Under the pieces are notes generated by a model. That model was not told the DNA's origin, did not search any database, and saw nothing but the letters and a program-made list of their open reading frames with translations. The translations under genes were made by a program, and so were the position numbers. Of a DNA stretch of 64,000 nucleotides, positions 26,001-36,100 are shown piece by piece. Each line of letters starts with the position of its first letter. The stretch's first letter is position 1. The stretch comes from Tubiluchus corallicola (lineage: Eukaryota > Priapulida > Priapulimorpha > Priapulimorphida > Tubiluchidae). The DNA lies in NCBI GenBank assembly GCA_030141605.1, contig JAQGDQ010000158.1, forward strand, positions 248,001 to 312,000, in the 5' to 3' direction.

Positions 26001-28219
26001 CGTGCATCAAGGATCCTTTTCTTTGTTGGATCAATATATGCATCATCCTTCTTTACGTGTTTTACATTGTCAGATGTCTGGAGAGAAAGAGCAGTTCCAT
26101 CTCTATGTCTGTTTTTGTGCACATCCTCTGCTTTTAATAGTGCAAGAAATGTGGGCTTTACAACTTTTTCTTCAGCTGAAGCATGTGTTGGCATGATGTA
26201 ACCATGAGCTTGATCTGTCTGTTTTGCTTGATAAGATTTTGATGATGAATCTCCAGTAGGCCTTACGTCTTTAACTGCAACTTCTCCAATTGGTTTACTT
26301 AATTTTAAGGCATTCTCATAGGCCTTGCCTTCTATTTTGGCAACTTTTTGAATAAGTTCTCTTTCCATTTGGGATTTCAGTAATTGTTGAGATTGCTGCT
26401 GACTCAATTTTTGAGCTGATTTCTCATTTGGAGGAGTCTTGTTGGGCCCTTCTGAATCAGCTTCACCATCTTCCGGATAATCATAAATGCGTGCAACCTT
26501 TTCTCGTTTTGGAGATGTAAGACTTGGTGGCTTAACTCTTTCTACTGGATGGCTGGCGTCGTCGCTGTCTGTTGAACTTAAATCTTCAGATTCTTCTTCA
26601 ATGGTTGTAGAGAGAATACTAACATCATGAGATCTAATGATAGGGGTCTTGATCATTGCTATTGGTATATGTGCATTTGGTTCGTATTCACCTTCACTGT
26701 CACCATCAGTATTTGTGATATCACCATCTGTTGTACCATCTGTTGTAGTGCCTCCAACATCAGATGGTACTTCTTTAACACTTTCATGCTCTGAAGACTC
26801 ACTGCTGGAAGAATCAGTAGAATCATCTGAGTCGGATTCACTTTCATCTGTGCTTGAATCTGAGGCAATCAAAGCACTGTCTGACAGCTCCTGAACTACA
26901 GATAATTTTGATGGAAGACTACTTTCTGCCCATGGTATATCTATAATCTCCTTCTCATCAGGCATTAATAAAGTTTTCTTGTATTCATATGTAAAACTTT
27001 TGGGATTATGTTCTTTTATGACACTCGGTTCTGAATCAGCATACTGTGAAATAGCATCAGAAATGGGCTTTTCTTCCATAACAGGAGTCACAGTTATAGC
27101 TGATTCTGGACTAGTTGAATCTGTATCTCTTAGGTCTTTATCTGGGGATACTAAATCCTCCATACCACTATCTGGAGAGAGAACATTATTGTCAGTGGCC
27201 ATGTTGCTTTTATCTGTAGTTTTTACATCAGTTACATCACAAGTTTTAACATGGCTTACCTCTACTATATTTGTATCCTGTATACAAATCTCATGTGAAA
27301 TATCTTTAATATTTTGCACATTTACATCGTACGAACCTCTGTTGTTTTTACTTGGAAAAACAGCCTCATCACAAAACTCACTATCATGAAGCCATTTGCT
27401 GCCTGATGATGACGTCGCAGGTGCAGACTGCTGATCAATATGCTCAGGTGTGTCGTCGTAGTTACTGCTCTCAAATTCAGAATCGCTGCTGGAGGGAGAT
27501 GATGCAGACGAAGTTCTAGCATCTGACTTACTTTCAGTCTCCTCTTCTATTGTTTCCAAAAATTCAAAGTCATCTTCACTAGATATACTTGCAACATCGT
27601 ACATCACTCTATTACCACTAACACTGTATTTAATTACATCGCTAACTGATTCACTAATTTCGACAGACGAATCAATATCCGAAGTTTTGTCTGTTGTAAG
27701 TTCTGGAGCTTGACTAAATATTTTATGTTGATTAGTTGAATCAAAATCAGCTTTCACAGTTTCACTATCAGTTTGCTCTTGTCGAAGATCACATTCAATA
27801 TCAACGGGCCTAATTTCTTCTACGTTTAAGTTGCTTAAATTGACCTGCTCATTACTGGCAGATAAAACATTTGCATCATTTGCACCTTCAAGGTCATCTA
27901 AATCATCGAGACTGAATTCTCTCACTAATTGTCTTGTTGATCCACCGGGTGTCTTAGTCATGTTTTCGTCGTATTCGGAGTCTTCAGAACTGCTATAATT
28001 CACTTCAGCTCCAATGCTAGTTTGTGTCGAAATACCGCGCCTTTTTCTCCTGTCCAGAGGTGGTTCTAATGCAGCCAATGCTATGTCCTCATTCCCCAGG
28101 ATAATAAGTTTACAAGCGATAATTAACGCAAACACTGTGGTGATGGTTGCCGCCACGACTCTTTCTATTCGCCCAGTGTCTTGTCCGTACGGCATTTGTT
28201 TACGCGGATCGCCCTCCAT
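17099..28219 (-). CDS. AJM1-like: Giant AJM1-like protein: TM, nonapeptide repeats, MYND-like finger
   Basis: Single uninterrupted ORF of 3706 residues. The start is fixed by an in-frame TGA at 28247-28249 with no intervening ATG; the stop is TGA at 17099-17101. Residues about 21-42 (VVAATITTVFALIIACKLII) form a hydrophobic, likely membrane-spanning segment near the N-terminus. About 43-1970 is acidic, Ser/Asp/Glu-rich and probably disordered. About 1975-3170 holds over 100 nonapeptide-like units (GxPLYxDxx, with 11-residue variants) in four large blocks. About 3520-3568 is a MYND-like Cys/His module (CFNPRC, CKSCWNC, YYCSAECRREHWNSHKTKC), followed by about 135 residues starting RVNTLCKKV. 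The last two parts recall the conserved C-terminus of AJM1/ajm-1 apical-junction proteins; this is recollection, not a search. An epithelial-junction scaffold role is inferred. Confidence 0.8.
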   Translation of the reverse strand: MEGDPRKQMPYGQDTGRIERVVAATITTVFALIIACKLIILGNEDIALAALEPPLDRRKRRGISTQTSIGAEVNYSSSEDSEYDENMTKTPGGSTRQLVREFSLDDLDDLEGANDANVLSASNEQVNLSNLNVEEIRPVDIECDLRQEQTDSETVKADFDSTNQHKIFSQAPELTTDKTSDIDSSVEISESVSDVIKYSVSGNRVMYDVASISSEDDFEFLETIEEETESKSDARTSSASSPSSSDSEFESSNYDDTPEHIDQQSAPATSSSGSKWLHDSEFCDEAVFPSKNNRGSYDVNVQNIKDISHEICIQDTNIVEVSHVKTCDVTDVKTTDKSNMATDNNVLSPDSGMEDLVSPDKDLRDTDSTSPESAITVTPVMEEKPISDAISQYADSEPSVIKEHNPKSFTYEYKKTLLMPDEKEIIDIPWAESSLPSKLSVVQELSDSALIASDSSTDESESDSDDSTDSSSSESSEHESVKEVPSDVGGTTTDGTTDGDITNTDGDSEGEYEPNAHIPIAMIKTPIIRSHDVSILSTTIEEESEDLSSTDSDDASHPVERVKPPSLTSPKREKVARIYDYPEDGEADSEGPNKTPPNEKSAQKLSQQQSQQLLKSQMERELIQKVAKIEGKAYENALKLSKPIGEVAVKDVRPTGDSSSKSYQAKQTDQAHGYIMPTHASAEEKVVKPTFLALLKAEDVHKNRHRDGTALSLQTSDNVKHVKKDDAYIDPTKKRILDARKRFFEEGGLQVSNDSILKSISEFDRHLAKLKEKQKSKAVPVPKFEDIEEYRKRIKARAASTPEDGRIASLSAQYMDERKPLSYSQSDMHVEDIVSKPLRAKSSSDIRILGSQTRLVPVRGSDQPIYAQPIQANYTETDIDSMISKHKNVLKETNIDDVFEKSNTSEIFPEIKHQFRTVSSVPSSPLLLSAAQAKSRARSTGDLFGNKDEVTPPENQLQKEAAEGSRGTANWKLYEQKAHTLPKVPKSILKNKPPPNIESFDEATPVQNSTYDSDSHVPSSVSVIKQVQLPGHVKGSDRQTIEKVKVTGYDLPRKENDSDEQKTMKSLDLMEKAPVTTTLREEESDTTTSESFTKEEFYSSDLRTQDGMSRASVCKTSRSLLEKESTSMIRTFKQTITAGPVQLMDISKLPDYERTTEVTHGKTEENDVNLHQDLSVLVNDRSLLSENRQVPKAQHTKLEESDILVQDQSKIEDQPETSVSNQINIVSNEVVLQRVVPVTADSSNLHADAREIPFEQAHPVSAADAKATAETSYKIKEVNDVAFQKDDTTPVPMPQTQAAFSRTKEELGINQLTKSSVPVPKPRLSIRSQITADDTILETRELGLVIYRPPEETSLYVEETLPSPKPDAKTIDLMSESPEIHEKIVSSNDVLENKNSQESVKNPDLVSKPVAPPKPKNLKLPFFSKVKPGRINIKGTEPERTVVPNREHRIALSTEQHSNEIFSHMDARSDASADVTISELPTLIKKEAKVQSEEQTFTNILPGTDSHEWQSKSHVPSKHTNEIPTEAKPAEEQQKSVSPVKLEDIEKDSNLTISLSKQKNSEVSSDVSLVLSDVIPHDSAAEIQANVMDRKFDIFHPLKPFNRLHMSEEKPIGERQFVKSNESEPTKGKPYQIKTASAKDGVPIKHRNYGTVVLTHLFDENDEQFLIAKDYTPVSKKSKAKSKHTHKKSPKDVAQEISGRKIINVAVDNKENLKRERLQQSNHLEYQPDYKPWKDELHDKFNDAEMYKPKLIPRSPSSIPHGHAVYEKGTSLLGKQQIGEPVYVNLAEVSKEKQRLASLGSDTSANHSHKDIIEPINSHCSTEHRPDSPASTQVYDKVTDTIFTVTLDSQGRTIERRPATAKELQSAVSPLGPSLDFKSDAQTFPLQKVGILETDIDMLNEKSNLEKEHDMDIPLYTSVDKYALPMQKETGKTGEDLLENSNAPITMRDSDLKDTKPSGNDVQELAVNKFGLFIDKNRSPNASKLYTLIDNKGRPMYVDSMHRPLHVSIDGKPFYPLNSKVQPVYTVTGSDGIPLYCDAKGLPLYTDDEGSALLSITDSVGKPIYKAADDQPLLPDEDGAPLYTIDGSELRPLDTDESGQPLCTVIDNHGNLLYVDQQGRPICTDCRGALKSSFGRICMLYTVANENGCPIYTDAEKRPLYMFESGHPLYLNCSATIQPVFNDSQGILFTVVDANGEALYTDGKGNHLPTDMLGNPQFRNGYIHPLCCDQHGNVVYLTEDGDPLYTITFPNGTPVYKDINGCPLLTSSKGKPVNPILSINGKPLFKDDNGKQLFLDSNESPIYLNKNSEVRPLYTNSSGTPLARSVHTVYTVLDNDEFPLYMEFSGRPVYTDSQGLLLRSDKTTDIRPLGKRDAKGRELYEITDKVGKPQYVDSKRHPLYTDKHGTPVYLKKDQEGNLLCTDIDICQMYTLVDKNNCPVYLDSKLRPLATDAEGQAMNSLSDAHGRLLYTDVRGQSLNIDAEGYPTYTAKDATVQPLCVDSEMNHVFMDHKGNKLYTVTDNEGKPLFKNSEGQSLLTDSTGRPQQMLVDLTGKPRFTDEHGMPVYTDLADKLLFVSKDAEVRPLYSSVEGVPIFSEISPVYTVLDSDSLPMYSDFAGRPMYTDENGLLLHSAKDIRPTKKANARGRQLFEVVDKAGRTLYIDNKRRPLYTNSQGIPLYAETDDGGHPLYSDIEVGVVCTLCTENGCPIYTEKHGLPLCTNEQGHVLNSLTDKNGKPLYVDILGKPLKTDSAGYPLFTFGDAIVLPLSVDTTGEHFYVDPLGRPIFTVTDENGVPLFKNHEQVPLLTEKSGRPLSPALTPEHQPLYFDEKNHPLLIDAEDYPVYKTKGAEIRPLHSKTKGHSLAVQPNPVYTPTSPDGRVLYTDYMGRPMYTDVNGRLLPVTEEFVVTTYGRGPLGEQLHTITDPLGVPLYIDAKQRPLYTNASGIPLYIEGGAGNVNICPLFTILDEDGRPVYTDMNKNPLCTNSKQFPLASLVDSKKQPLYFSDNDQPLKVDTKGLPVYTKLGPVRQLFVDDNGKPLYRNTLNDVLYTITDKNGKCLYKNSDASPLLTNVQGRPLNALTDSAGSPLYKDKAGVPLLQDGHGNPLYKVKNAEVRPLHSIEPGQKILVDPRGRAMYEDCEGNPVYSFFVDQYGSPDVKSNTSEVIPLYRVTAATQRDKPLKQFMKVKRDERPGSTQDVTTKPKMGKSELQKYKNLQIPDYKASDYMTNGIPTKIARSQSPELTRPVKTEYDVKASLFDDTPEDKNVLSKSLPALITPTVEKNIIVRDTSALLKKNHGTIVIELKMISNERRPKPSRSKSAGDLLCAVQSSSRTKSAPEYSFLKQHPRTPKTPGQDEVFLLDADGSLPQYASTPKTLQVLTHDISIDELDVEEYDPVNDPSNEELMKMSFEEAVDQMLDLAPSRPESPVEEFIAEKVDREIPKIRPQYKSLSCLDAEDLNESIHHKTPMKLLKSTSAGHLSPSISSIEDIANLEYASEEAWKKATADPKNIEKYIQRDEVLLRCFNPRCSTVVNYEDIEAKSKCKSCWNCYTYYCSAECRREHWNSHKTKCTFARVNTLCKKVCVKIVQDYTIVRKLSKVAVHGWKKKGRGCVVLNLGSADTGQVFLLSGFRDIKSNAYFLPIEKLEKENSGLHLTALRLMCKQYNPEERFVCNVTIIPGEGRPEKLTAKYQGACVKKCVKVWLDLSK
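18725..22270 (-). repeat. Coding repeat array: nonapeptide units in ~270-300-residue blocks
   Basis: Within the giant gene, codons about 1975-3170 repeat a nine-residue unit, G-x-P-L-Y-x-D-x-x, mixed with 11-residue variants such as GSALLSITDSV. A higher-order period is visible: blocks start at VYTVTGSDG (about 22150), VYTVLDNDE (about 21237), VYTVLDSDS (about 20420) and VYTPTSPDG (about 19620). Each block carries the same internal landmarks (GRPMYTD, then a KRRPLYT element, then AEVRPL near its end). Block-to-block divergence is large, so these are old duplications rather than recent slippage. Confidence 0.85.
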
Positions 28220-31200
28220 TATTAATCTTTCTGTTCTAAACCACTTTCATCACAATAAACTGTACACAGTTTAATCATATAAACTTGCGTCTAATGGTGA
28301 TTAGTCTCTATTCAGCCACCATTTCACACCATTACTCAAACAAACAGTATCTGGCTAGAGCAAGACTCTTGTTATGCAACTGTTTGTTTCGTTTCAACTA
28401 CCATAAAAGCTCTTGTCCTTCACGGACTTGACTGGGCACTGGTTTGAAACACTTTATTTACTTCTTGTGTAAATACACAATAAAAAACTAAGACGTAGTT
28501 TTGCTGTTGGAATACTACCCGCATCATCGCATTTCTAGCATATAGCTAAAGCTTATCATACAGGTAACAGCCGCACCTGAGGGGCTCGCGATGTTGTCTA
28601 CCTAATTCCGACGCCTCTGTTTGACGCTACAATACGTTTGAAGTTACTATTTTTCAAGCATTTTTATAAACTGAATGTGTTCGATTTGACACTTTAAATC
28701 ACTTCAAAACGAATATTATCTCTAGAAATTGCTTTTGCCAGTTCAGTGGACATCTTCATATTTAAATTATAATATAAAATGGTTTGAATGACGCTCAAGT
28801 TTATAATATTTTATGATTATCGCTAATAAATACAAAATATCCATGTAAGTAGCGAATTCGTTGCCGGCTTTATAGCATAGTAACCGTACTACCAATTCTG
28901 AAAACAAAACTTATTAAAGTACGAGTTTCAAAACTCGGCAAAGTATTTTTCACTCGTGGATTGCACTGATCCGTAAAAACTGTAACAAGAAAGTTATTAT
29001 CGCAACATTATTGAGCACTTGTAACTCGCGACGCGGAACTTAAACTATAGCAGCACGAGAATGATAGAGTGTATGTCTATGAGTGTCTGAATGTTAATGA
29101 CAAAAAGCTGCTGGTGTATAATACATGTACTAATAAATCAATAGATTGCTGGCATATATTCTAGAGTTTACTGCAGGCAGGTGTAAATAAACTCTCATCA
29201 ATTATTGAGGAGCTAGAATACTTCGTAGGTTGGTGGTAGGAATGGTGACTGCTGCTTCACTCTGTGATGAAAATGAATCATTAGTCAAAATCAATTAATG
29301 ACTAGTTATTTAGACCCCATCAGAAGATACTTATTTGAAAAAAGAAAACATTTTTTAAACCGTGCACAAGTTTTCGCCCAAATATGTCTACAAGTAAAAC
29401 ATAAAAACTTTATATATTTTGCCGCAATTCTTTTGAATATTTTAATTAGTTTAATTTTGATTGATTGTTGTCACAGCCATCATCACTGTTGTTGCCGGCA
29501 ACATTATCATCATTTTTTTTCAGCTCTACATTTGCTTTTAACTAGAACTGATATTATATTTTGATTTTGCTACACAGGCGGCCCACCCTGACGGCCTTTT
29601 TTAAACTAACACTCTTACTATAAGAGGCCTATATGTGACTTTTGTAAGTTCCTTGTGTACATAATACAGTGTAATGTAATATAATATGACGTACCACAAT
29701 TACAATACAATACAATGCAATATAACACAATACAACAATATATATAATATAATAATGTAGTAAACGTTTACTTACATGAAACTATTAATGCGTGGCCTAC
29801 TCAAAAATCAACACACTAGATTTAGATTTCCTGTAATTTAAAAATGTCATGTTGGCTAAGTGAAATAAATACGTTCTAATTTTTAAATCTCGTTTGCAGG
29901 GGGAGTAATTTTATACACATTCTTATTATAGTAATTACAGAAGTTTGCTTAAATCATTCCTTCTTTTACTGTCCCGCAATAACCAAGTACACATTGTAAT
30001 TTGCTGTAAACAGTTCGTCATGAGCCCCTACCTGGTTTAAATGACAACGCTTGGCTACCCTTCATGGCCAAGCCCTTTGTGTATTGACACAACGTGTGCT
30101 TCGTTGCGCTGTTAGACTTTGCTCTTACCGCAAACACCAAACATAACACACATTCTTGGTTACATATTTTGACGGCTTATCAATACGCGGGGTGGGGCCT
30201 GGACGCAATTCCTCTTCCCCCTAATGATAAACAACACAGGTCTCTTCCTGTAGTTATCAGCGTACGCATGAGTGATAAATTTAATTGCTCGGTATGTTCT
30301 GTCAACGTAATTGCATCAAATTGCCCGCATAATTCATGTAATTCAAAACCACTGAGAACGGTACGGCTAACAAAACTGGAATTCGCTGTTGTAATAATTG
30401 TTATAATCGCACATCGTAAGCCAGTTCAGCCAGTGTAAGAGACGCTAATGATAAGTTTTAGGGGAACACTCAACTTTTGGTAAATCATGATGGTAAATAT
30501 TTTTGCAACCTGTTGTTTTGTCGTTAATTAAAATGCAAAACTCAATTTATACAAACGAATGAATATGCTGCACATTTAGTTCACTAAAAACTGATAAAAA
30601 ATTTCATTATAAACATGTCTGAAGAGACACGATACGAGCTGAACAATATTTCAAATGGAAAAAAGAAGACCAAGCACAAAAATACTAAATGCTCATTTTT
30701 CCAATTTTTGCATTTTATCGCTTAATAACCCATATTAAGTACAAAATAAGTGGCATAAAAACACAGAAAAATACTACACCTGTAGTTTTCCTGTTGTAGT
30801 TGTTTCTGTGTTGCATTTTTTGTTCATTTTCCTTCCTCTAGTTGCTGTATGCTCAAACGTCTTCTCAAACAATGTATTTTTAGGTTTTTCATTGTAAGAT
30901 ATTTTATAAAACGATCCCACTTCTTGTTATTAAGAATTATTTTTTATTGCCAAAGTTTATTTTCCATAACTAATGAAAAGTTAGTAATTAAAATTAGAAT
31001 AAAACATTGATTTTAAAGATAAATTAACAGTATAGTAAGTTCATAAACTGTATCTCGATTCTTTTCTGTTTTATGCAAGAGGTGGCACCACCATGCAACG
31101 GCATACCTTAATATTTTGAAGGTAATGGCATGTATGCTTATTGGCTAATCACTTGAAAAGTACTGGTTCAAAAATTGAGAAGTAATGATTACATTAGTCG

Positions 31201-33143
31201 GTAATTGATTTCCAAAAAGGGGGGAACTTAACCATCATGGCATTTTAATGTTAACAAATCATGATGATTAATGTGTCAAAAGTAACCTCATTTTTTGTAG
31301 CAATGAGGCAGCATGTCATATTCGACAATCATACAAATGTTCTCAAAAATAAGCTTTTACTGAGTGGTACTGAGTACATTTACCTGCTTCACAACATGTT
31401 AATTATGCAGACGAGTGCACTTGTTTTTCTAGCATGCATAAAAGTTCTCATATTCCATTGTTGTACAAGTAACAATTTGACATGATTAATTTAGCAGCTT
31501 GAAATGATGTTAGATGTTTGTTGGGAGGAATATAACGTCAACAGGCACTTTTTTCGAATGAAACAGTGGAAAATTACTCTGATGCATTGTATGCAAGAAT
31601 TAGCTCACCTATATGTTGGAAAATTTTGTGAATTTCTGCCAGAATTTTGGGATATCACTGCCCATGTGCCTTGGCTTGTTTAAAAAATAACACTTCCAAT
31701 TTTGCAAGTTTTCTTTGAAAATTTGAGATAATTACTGCTTCTGTAAGTTGGTTTTAATTTCAATGTGAATTCATTTGTTCCTAAAACATTTTGTTACAAC
31801 ATATGTCGTGTCTTGATTAATTATGTGCATTTAGTAAACGAATCTGGACGAAACGGATCAGAATCTGGATTTTTTTATGTAAAATTATTATTTAACAATG
31901 CAAACATTTTTAAATAACATGACTACTGAGTCTATATTTCAATAATCACAATCAGTAATAACATAATGTATGCAAAACAGTAACTTGTGTAATCAAATGT
32001 CAGTTGAATAAGTAATTACTGGATCTTGAAACAAAAAACCAACAATCATTAATGCACAATAAAATGAGAAACTAACAAATTACAGTTGATGTGTTTGAAG
32101 AATACATTATACAGTGAAAAGCAAAAGTATAGCTATAAAATTAAAATTCATGAGAAATATTGTTATATACTGTGACATTCAGAAAGTGACGTACATATTT
32201 GGCACCTTAATATACTATTTATCAGCTCAATTCATTACCTAGATCTTTGAAAAGTCAAACAATTCAGTAAACTGTTTCACTGAATTACTGTGCAAGTTCA
32301 AATCAATAAGTAGGTTGCCTGGGCTGAAGTGATGTTACGAGATGCAAGGTGCAATAGTGAAAATACTTTTAAGATTTTTTGTAACACTACAGCAGCTCTC
32401 AGCTAGATTGGTATCTTGGAGGTGACTAGTTTTCAAGCAGGCAAATTCATTCTTTCTGAAGTCGGTAGATGGCAGCATCTGCTAGTGCCAATAAAGAATA
32501 ACTGATTATCGTAATAGCTACTACATGCTTTGTGGCACTTTTGCTGGTAAAATGAAATTAACAATACAAAAGTAGGCTTGTTGTTTACTTCACTATAATA
32601 ATAGGATGCCATAACACTGCTACCACAGTACTGTATTTGCATTAAAAGTAAAAAACAAATTGTTATCAATGTATCAGTGTCTTGCTAAGTACAATGTCAA
32701 CTGAAAAATAGTAACCATATTTTTCAGAACATTTTTGAGAAAAATATCTTATTATTACTGAACTTGCATAACAAAAACACTTAGTTTACAAGCACTCATT
32801 AATAATGACACTTTTCTGGACAGCAATGATACATAATATGCAACTGATCATTTTCAAACGTTATCAAACAGAAAGATTGCAAGCCACTATTGTTTCTGTT
32901 TAACAAATACAAACCTGAGCGAAACATAATTTCTGTATGTTTTACACAAGATGTAGTTTTTTGCAACAAATCATGCAAATTTTGTAGAGGCCTAGGGCAG
33001 TTCTAATAACAAAACGAAATCTGCCTGGCCTGACATGCACTCTCAAAACAAAAAGCAATTTTAACTGGTTAACTTCACCTGGAATTTGTAAACTTCATCA
33101 TGCAGTATTTACCCATGTTACAGTAATTTTTCCCTACTGGTCA
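28220..33143. other. Intergenic: giant-gene promoter side to MEPCE 3' flank
   Basis: No coding exon supported. The right-hand neighbourhood of 28220 must carry the promoter and 5' UTR of the minus-strand giant gene; I could not place a TATA box or initiator with confidence. An imperfect AATAC-type tract lies at about 29690-29745. The rest is AT-rich with short random ORFs, including 30094-30438 (no recognisable pattern). The 3' UTR of MEPCE lies just below 33144. Confidence 0.45.
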
Positions 33144-36100
33144 CTATTTCGGGAAACCCAGTTCGGAAACATTCGATGATGATGATTTAGTAAACATATA
33201 TATTGACCTTTGGAAGCCTGAAAAAGAATAACAACTGTTAAAAACTGAATCACCATAAGCATTCAAAAACATCATTAACAGAAGTGTCTGAGAGAATTAA
33301 ATGAGAAAGTTTCCACTGATGTATTGAGCATGCATGTGAAATGGAATGCACAAGTCAACCATTTTCTTCATTGATATTCATAGGATCATAGTGCCAACAG
33401 GTAAATCGTACTACAGTACAAGTTTCCTCTGTCAACAAGTGAAATAATATGAATTCTTTTAGCAAAATGGCTAGTATCAGGAAACTGTAGATTAAAGCTA
33501 CTCCTAGTGAGTAATTTCAGCAACATCATCATGAAGTCACAACATGATAGTGTGTCTTCATTACATCACGAAGCACGATAGCATGTCTTCATTATATCAC
33601 GAAGCATGATAGTGTGTCTTCATTACACCACAAAGCATGATAGCATGTCTTCATTATATCATGAAGCATGATAGCATGTCTTCATTACATCACGAAGCAT
33701 GATAGCATGTCTTGATTACACCACGAAGCATTATAGCATGTCTTCATTACATCACGAAGCATGATAGCATGTCTTCATAACATCATGGAGCATTACAGCA
33801 TGTCTTCATTACATCACGAAGCATGATAGCATATCTTCATTACATCATGAAGCATGATAGCATGTCTTCAATACATCACAAAGCATTATAGCATGTCTTC
33901 ATTACATCACGAAGCATGACAGCATGTCTTCATTACATCACAAAGCACGATAGCATGTCTTCAATACATCACGAAGCATGATGTTAGCACAATACATTAA
34001 ACAACAAAACCATGGAAGTCTTATGGAAATTAGTCTTGGAAAGCATGAAGCTAACGAAAACTAAATTTATGTTCTTATTTAATTGGATTAACGTATTAAC
34101 CACAAATCGTGATTAAAAATGGTTCAGTTAACATTAAGTTCATTATAACAATTATATAAACAAGTTTAGAAGTTGGTTTCTTAAAAGATTGACAGCTGAA
34201 CATATAGTCCAGGTAGAAAGACTCCAAGTCTAGTGATCACCTGCATTGTTTATGTTAACAGCAAGATCTAGACAGCAGATGCAATTCAGCCAGAACAACC
34301 CAGGAAAGACATTAAACTGAATTTATATTTAGGAGGCAAGTAGAGTATCATGAAAGTTTTCATCTAAGACATGTAAACCTCCAGTGCTTGTAAAGCAACA
34401 AATAAACTCTACCTTTTGTTCGGTGAAATGGCCTGTCAAGTAGCTCGCAGGTAGAGAATCCAACCTCTCTAGATAACAAATAATCAGTAAACTTGTCTGG
34501 TTTTAGAGAAATTGCGAGGTAATTTCTGTAGACATCTTCCTGTAAAATACAAAATTTTGCAGGAAATGTATTTAATGGAACATTTGTGCTTGGAATATCA
34601 ATGTTTAGGAAGTATCAAAGCAAAATTTCAAGGCATATTTTCAGCTAATTTCTGTGTAAATAAAACAGGAAAACAAAAACCAAAGCTGCACCTACTAGAT
34701 GGTCTATAACTACAAATTGAGATGCAGAAATTTGTTTGGTAATCATCTGTCACAACTACACACAAAACTACTATGATAAGAATCATTTCTTGCTAATATA
34801 AAATTTATAAATACTGATTTGTACACAACATCACTCATTCACTACACTATTCACCAAGATGCTTTTGCAGCATTAAAATGCCAAGAAAAATTTTGTGAAC
34901 TGAGCTTTATTGTCATATTTGTAAGATAGTAATTTTGGATATCATACGCTATACTGTAAACTGAGATAATTTTGTACACAAAACTTTTGTGTATTAAACT
35001 TCGTTGTCATATTTGCAACGTAATATTTTAATGTCAGGGACAGGGTAAACGTGAATCTAGTAATCATAAATATGTTGCATTCCTGACACTCAAAACTCTC
35101 ATGCTTAATGCTGTCATTTCAAAATGTAGCCTAGGTCAAGTATAAAAGAGTGATGTTTTAAGTACATACCGTCATGTTTTTTTTCTTGACATATGACGGC
35201 CAAGCTTGAGCTTCAAAGATTAGCCTGCCCCCTGGACGAAGATGACTGTAAACTCTGCGAAAAACTCTCTTCAAACCTTCATCTCCCCAGTTGAGATGAA
35301 TATACTTAGTTGTATTTAGCAGCAAAATGACATCAAACTGTGGCTGTTGCCTAGCGACAACATCATCAGATTCTAACACGTAATTTCTCTGCAAAAAGTT
35401 GTAACTATGTAAGAGCATGCGACTTTTGCAGATTTGTGTAAAGCAAAATTACAAATTATGCGTATTAGTTCAACTGTGAAACTTACGAGTTAAATGCTTA
35501 ACTACTAAATTTAAAATTGATAGTATTTTCGTTATTCTGTAACAATGCTTGGACAGATTAAAACAGCTTACAAACAAGTAACGTTCAGAAAAATTTGAAA
35601 AAACTGACAATACAGTCAATTGTAAATTTAACCATAGCAATACCATTAAGTTGCATCCTACCTTTATAAACTCAATGTTATTTGGGAATTTGTCGAGGGG
35701 CTGACCTGGCAAAATGCCCGTTGCTAAACTTCCATATGTCATGTACACAGATGACGGAAATGATTTTTTGCACAAGTGCCTTGATCGACGCTGCTGAATT
35801 CTGGACTTTGCTTTGTTAATCAGTCTCCCATCAATGTCAACACCCACGACTTTCTTGGCTCCTAGATGCCGTGCAATGTGACTCGCCACATCGCCAGTGC
35901 CGCATCCAATGTCTAACACATCTTTGCCGTTAAACCATTCTCTCTTCAAGCACCTGAGCCTATGATCGTAGTTTGAAGGATGTCGATGTAATTGACTGTT
36001 GTCACAGTTGCCATACCTGAAGTACTTGTCAACAGGCCTGTATGTCCGTGTTTTTGCCCCCTCTGCAGAAGCTTCAAGACTCAGACGTTTGGCAGCTTGA

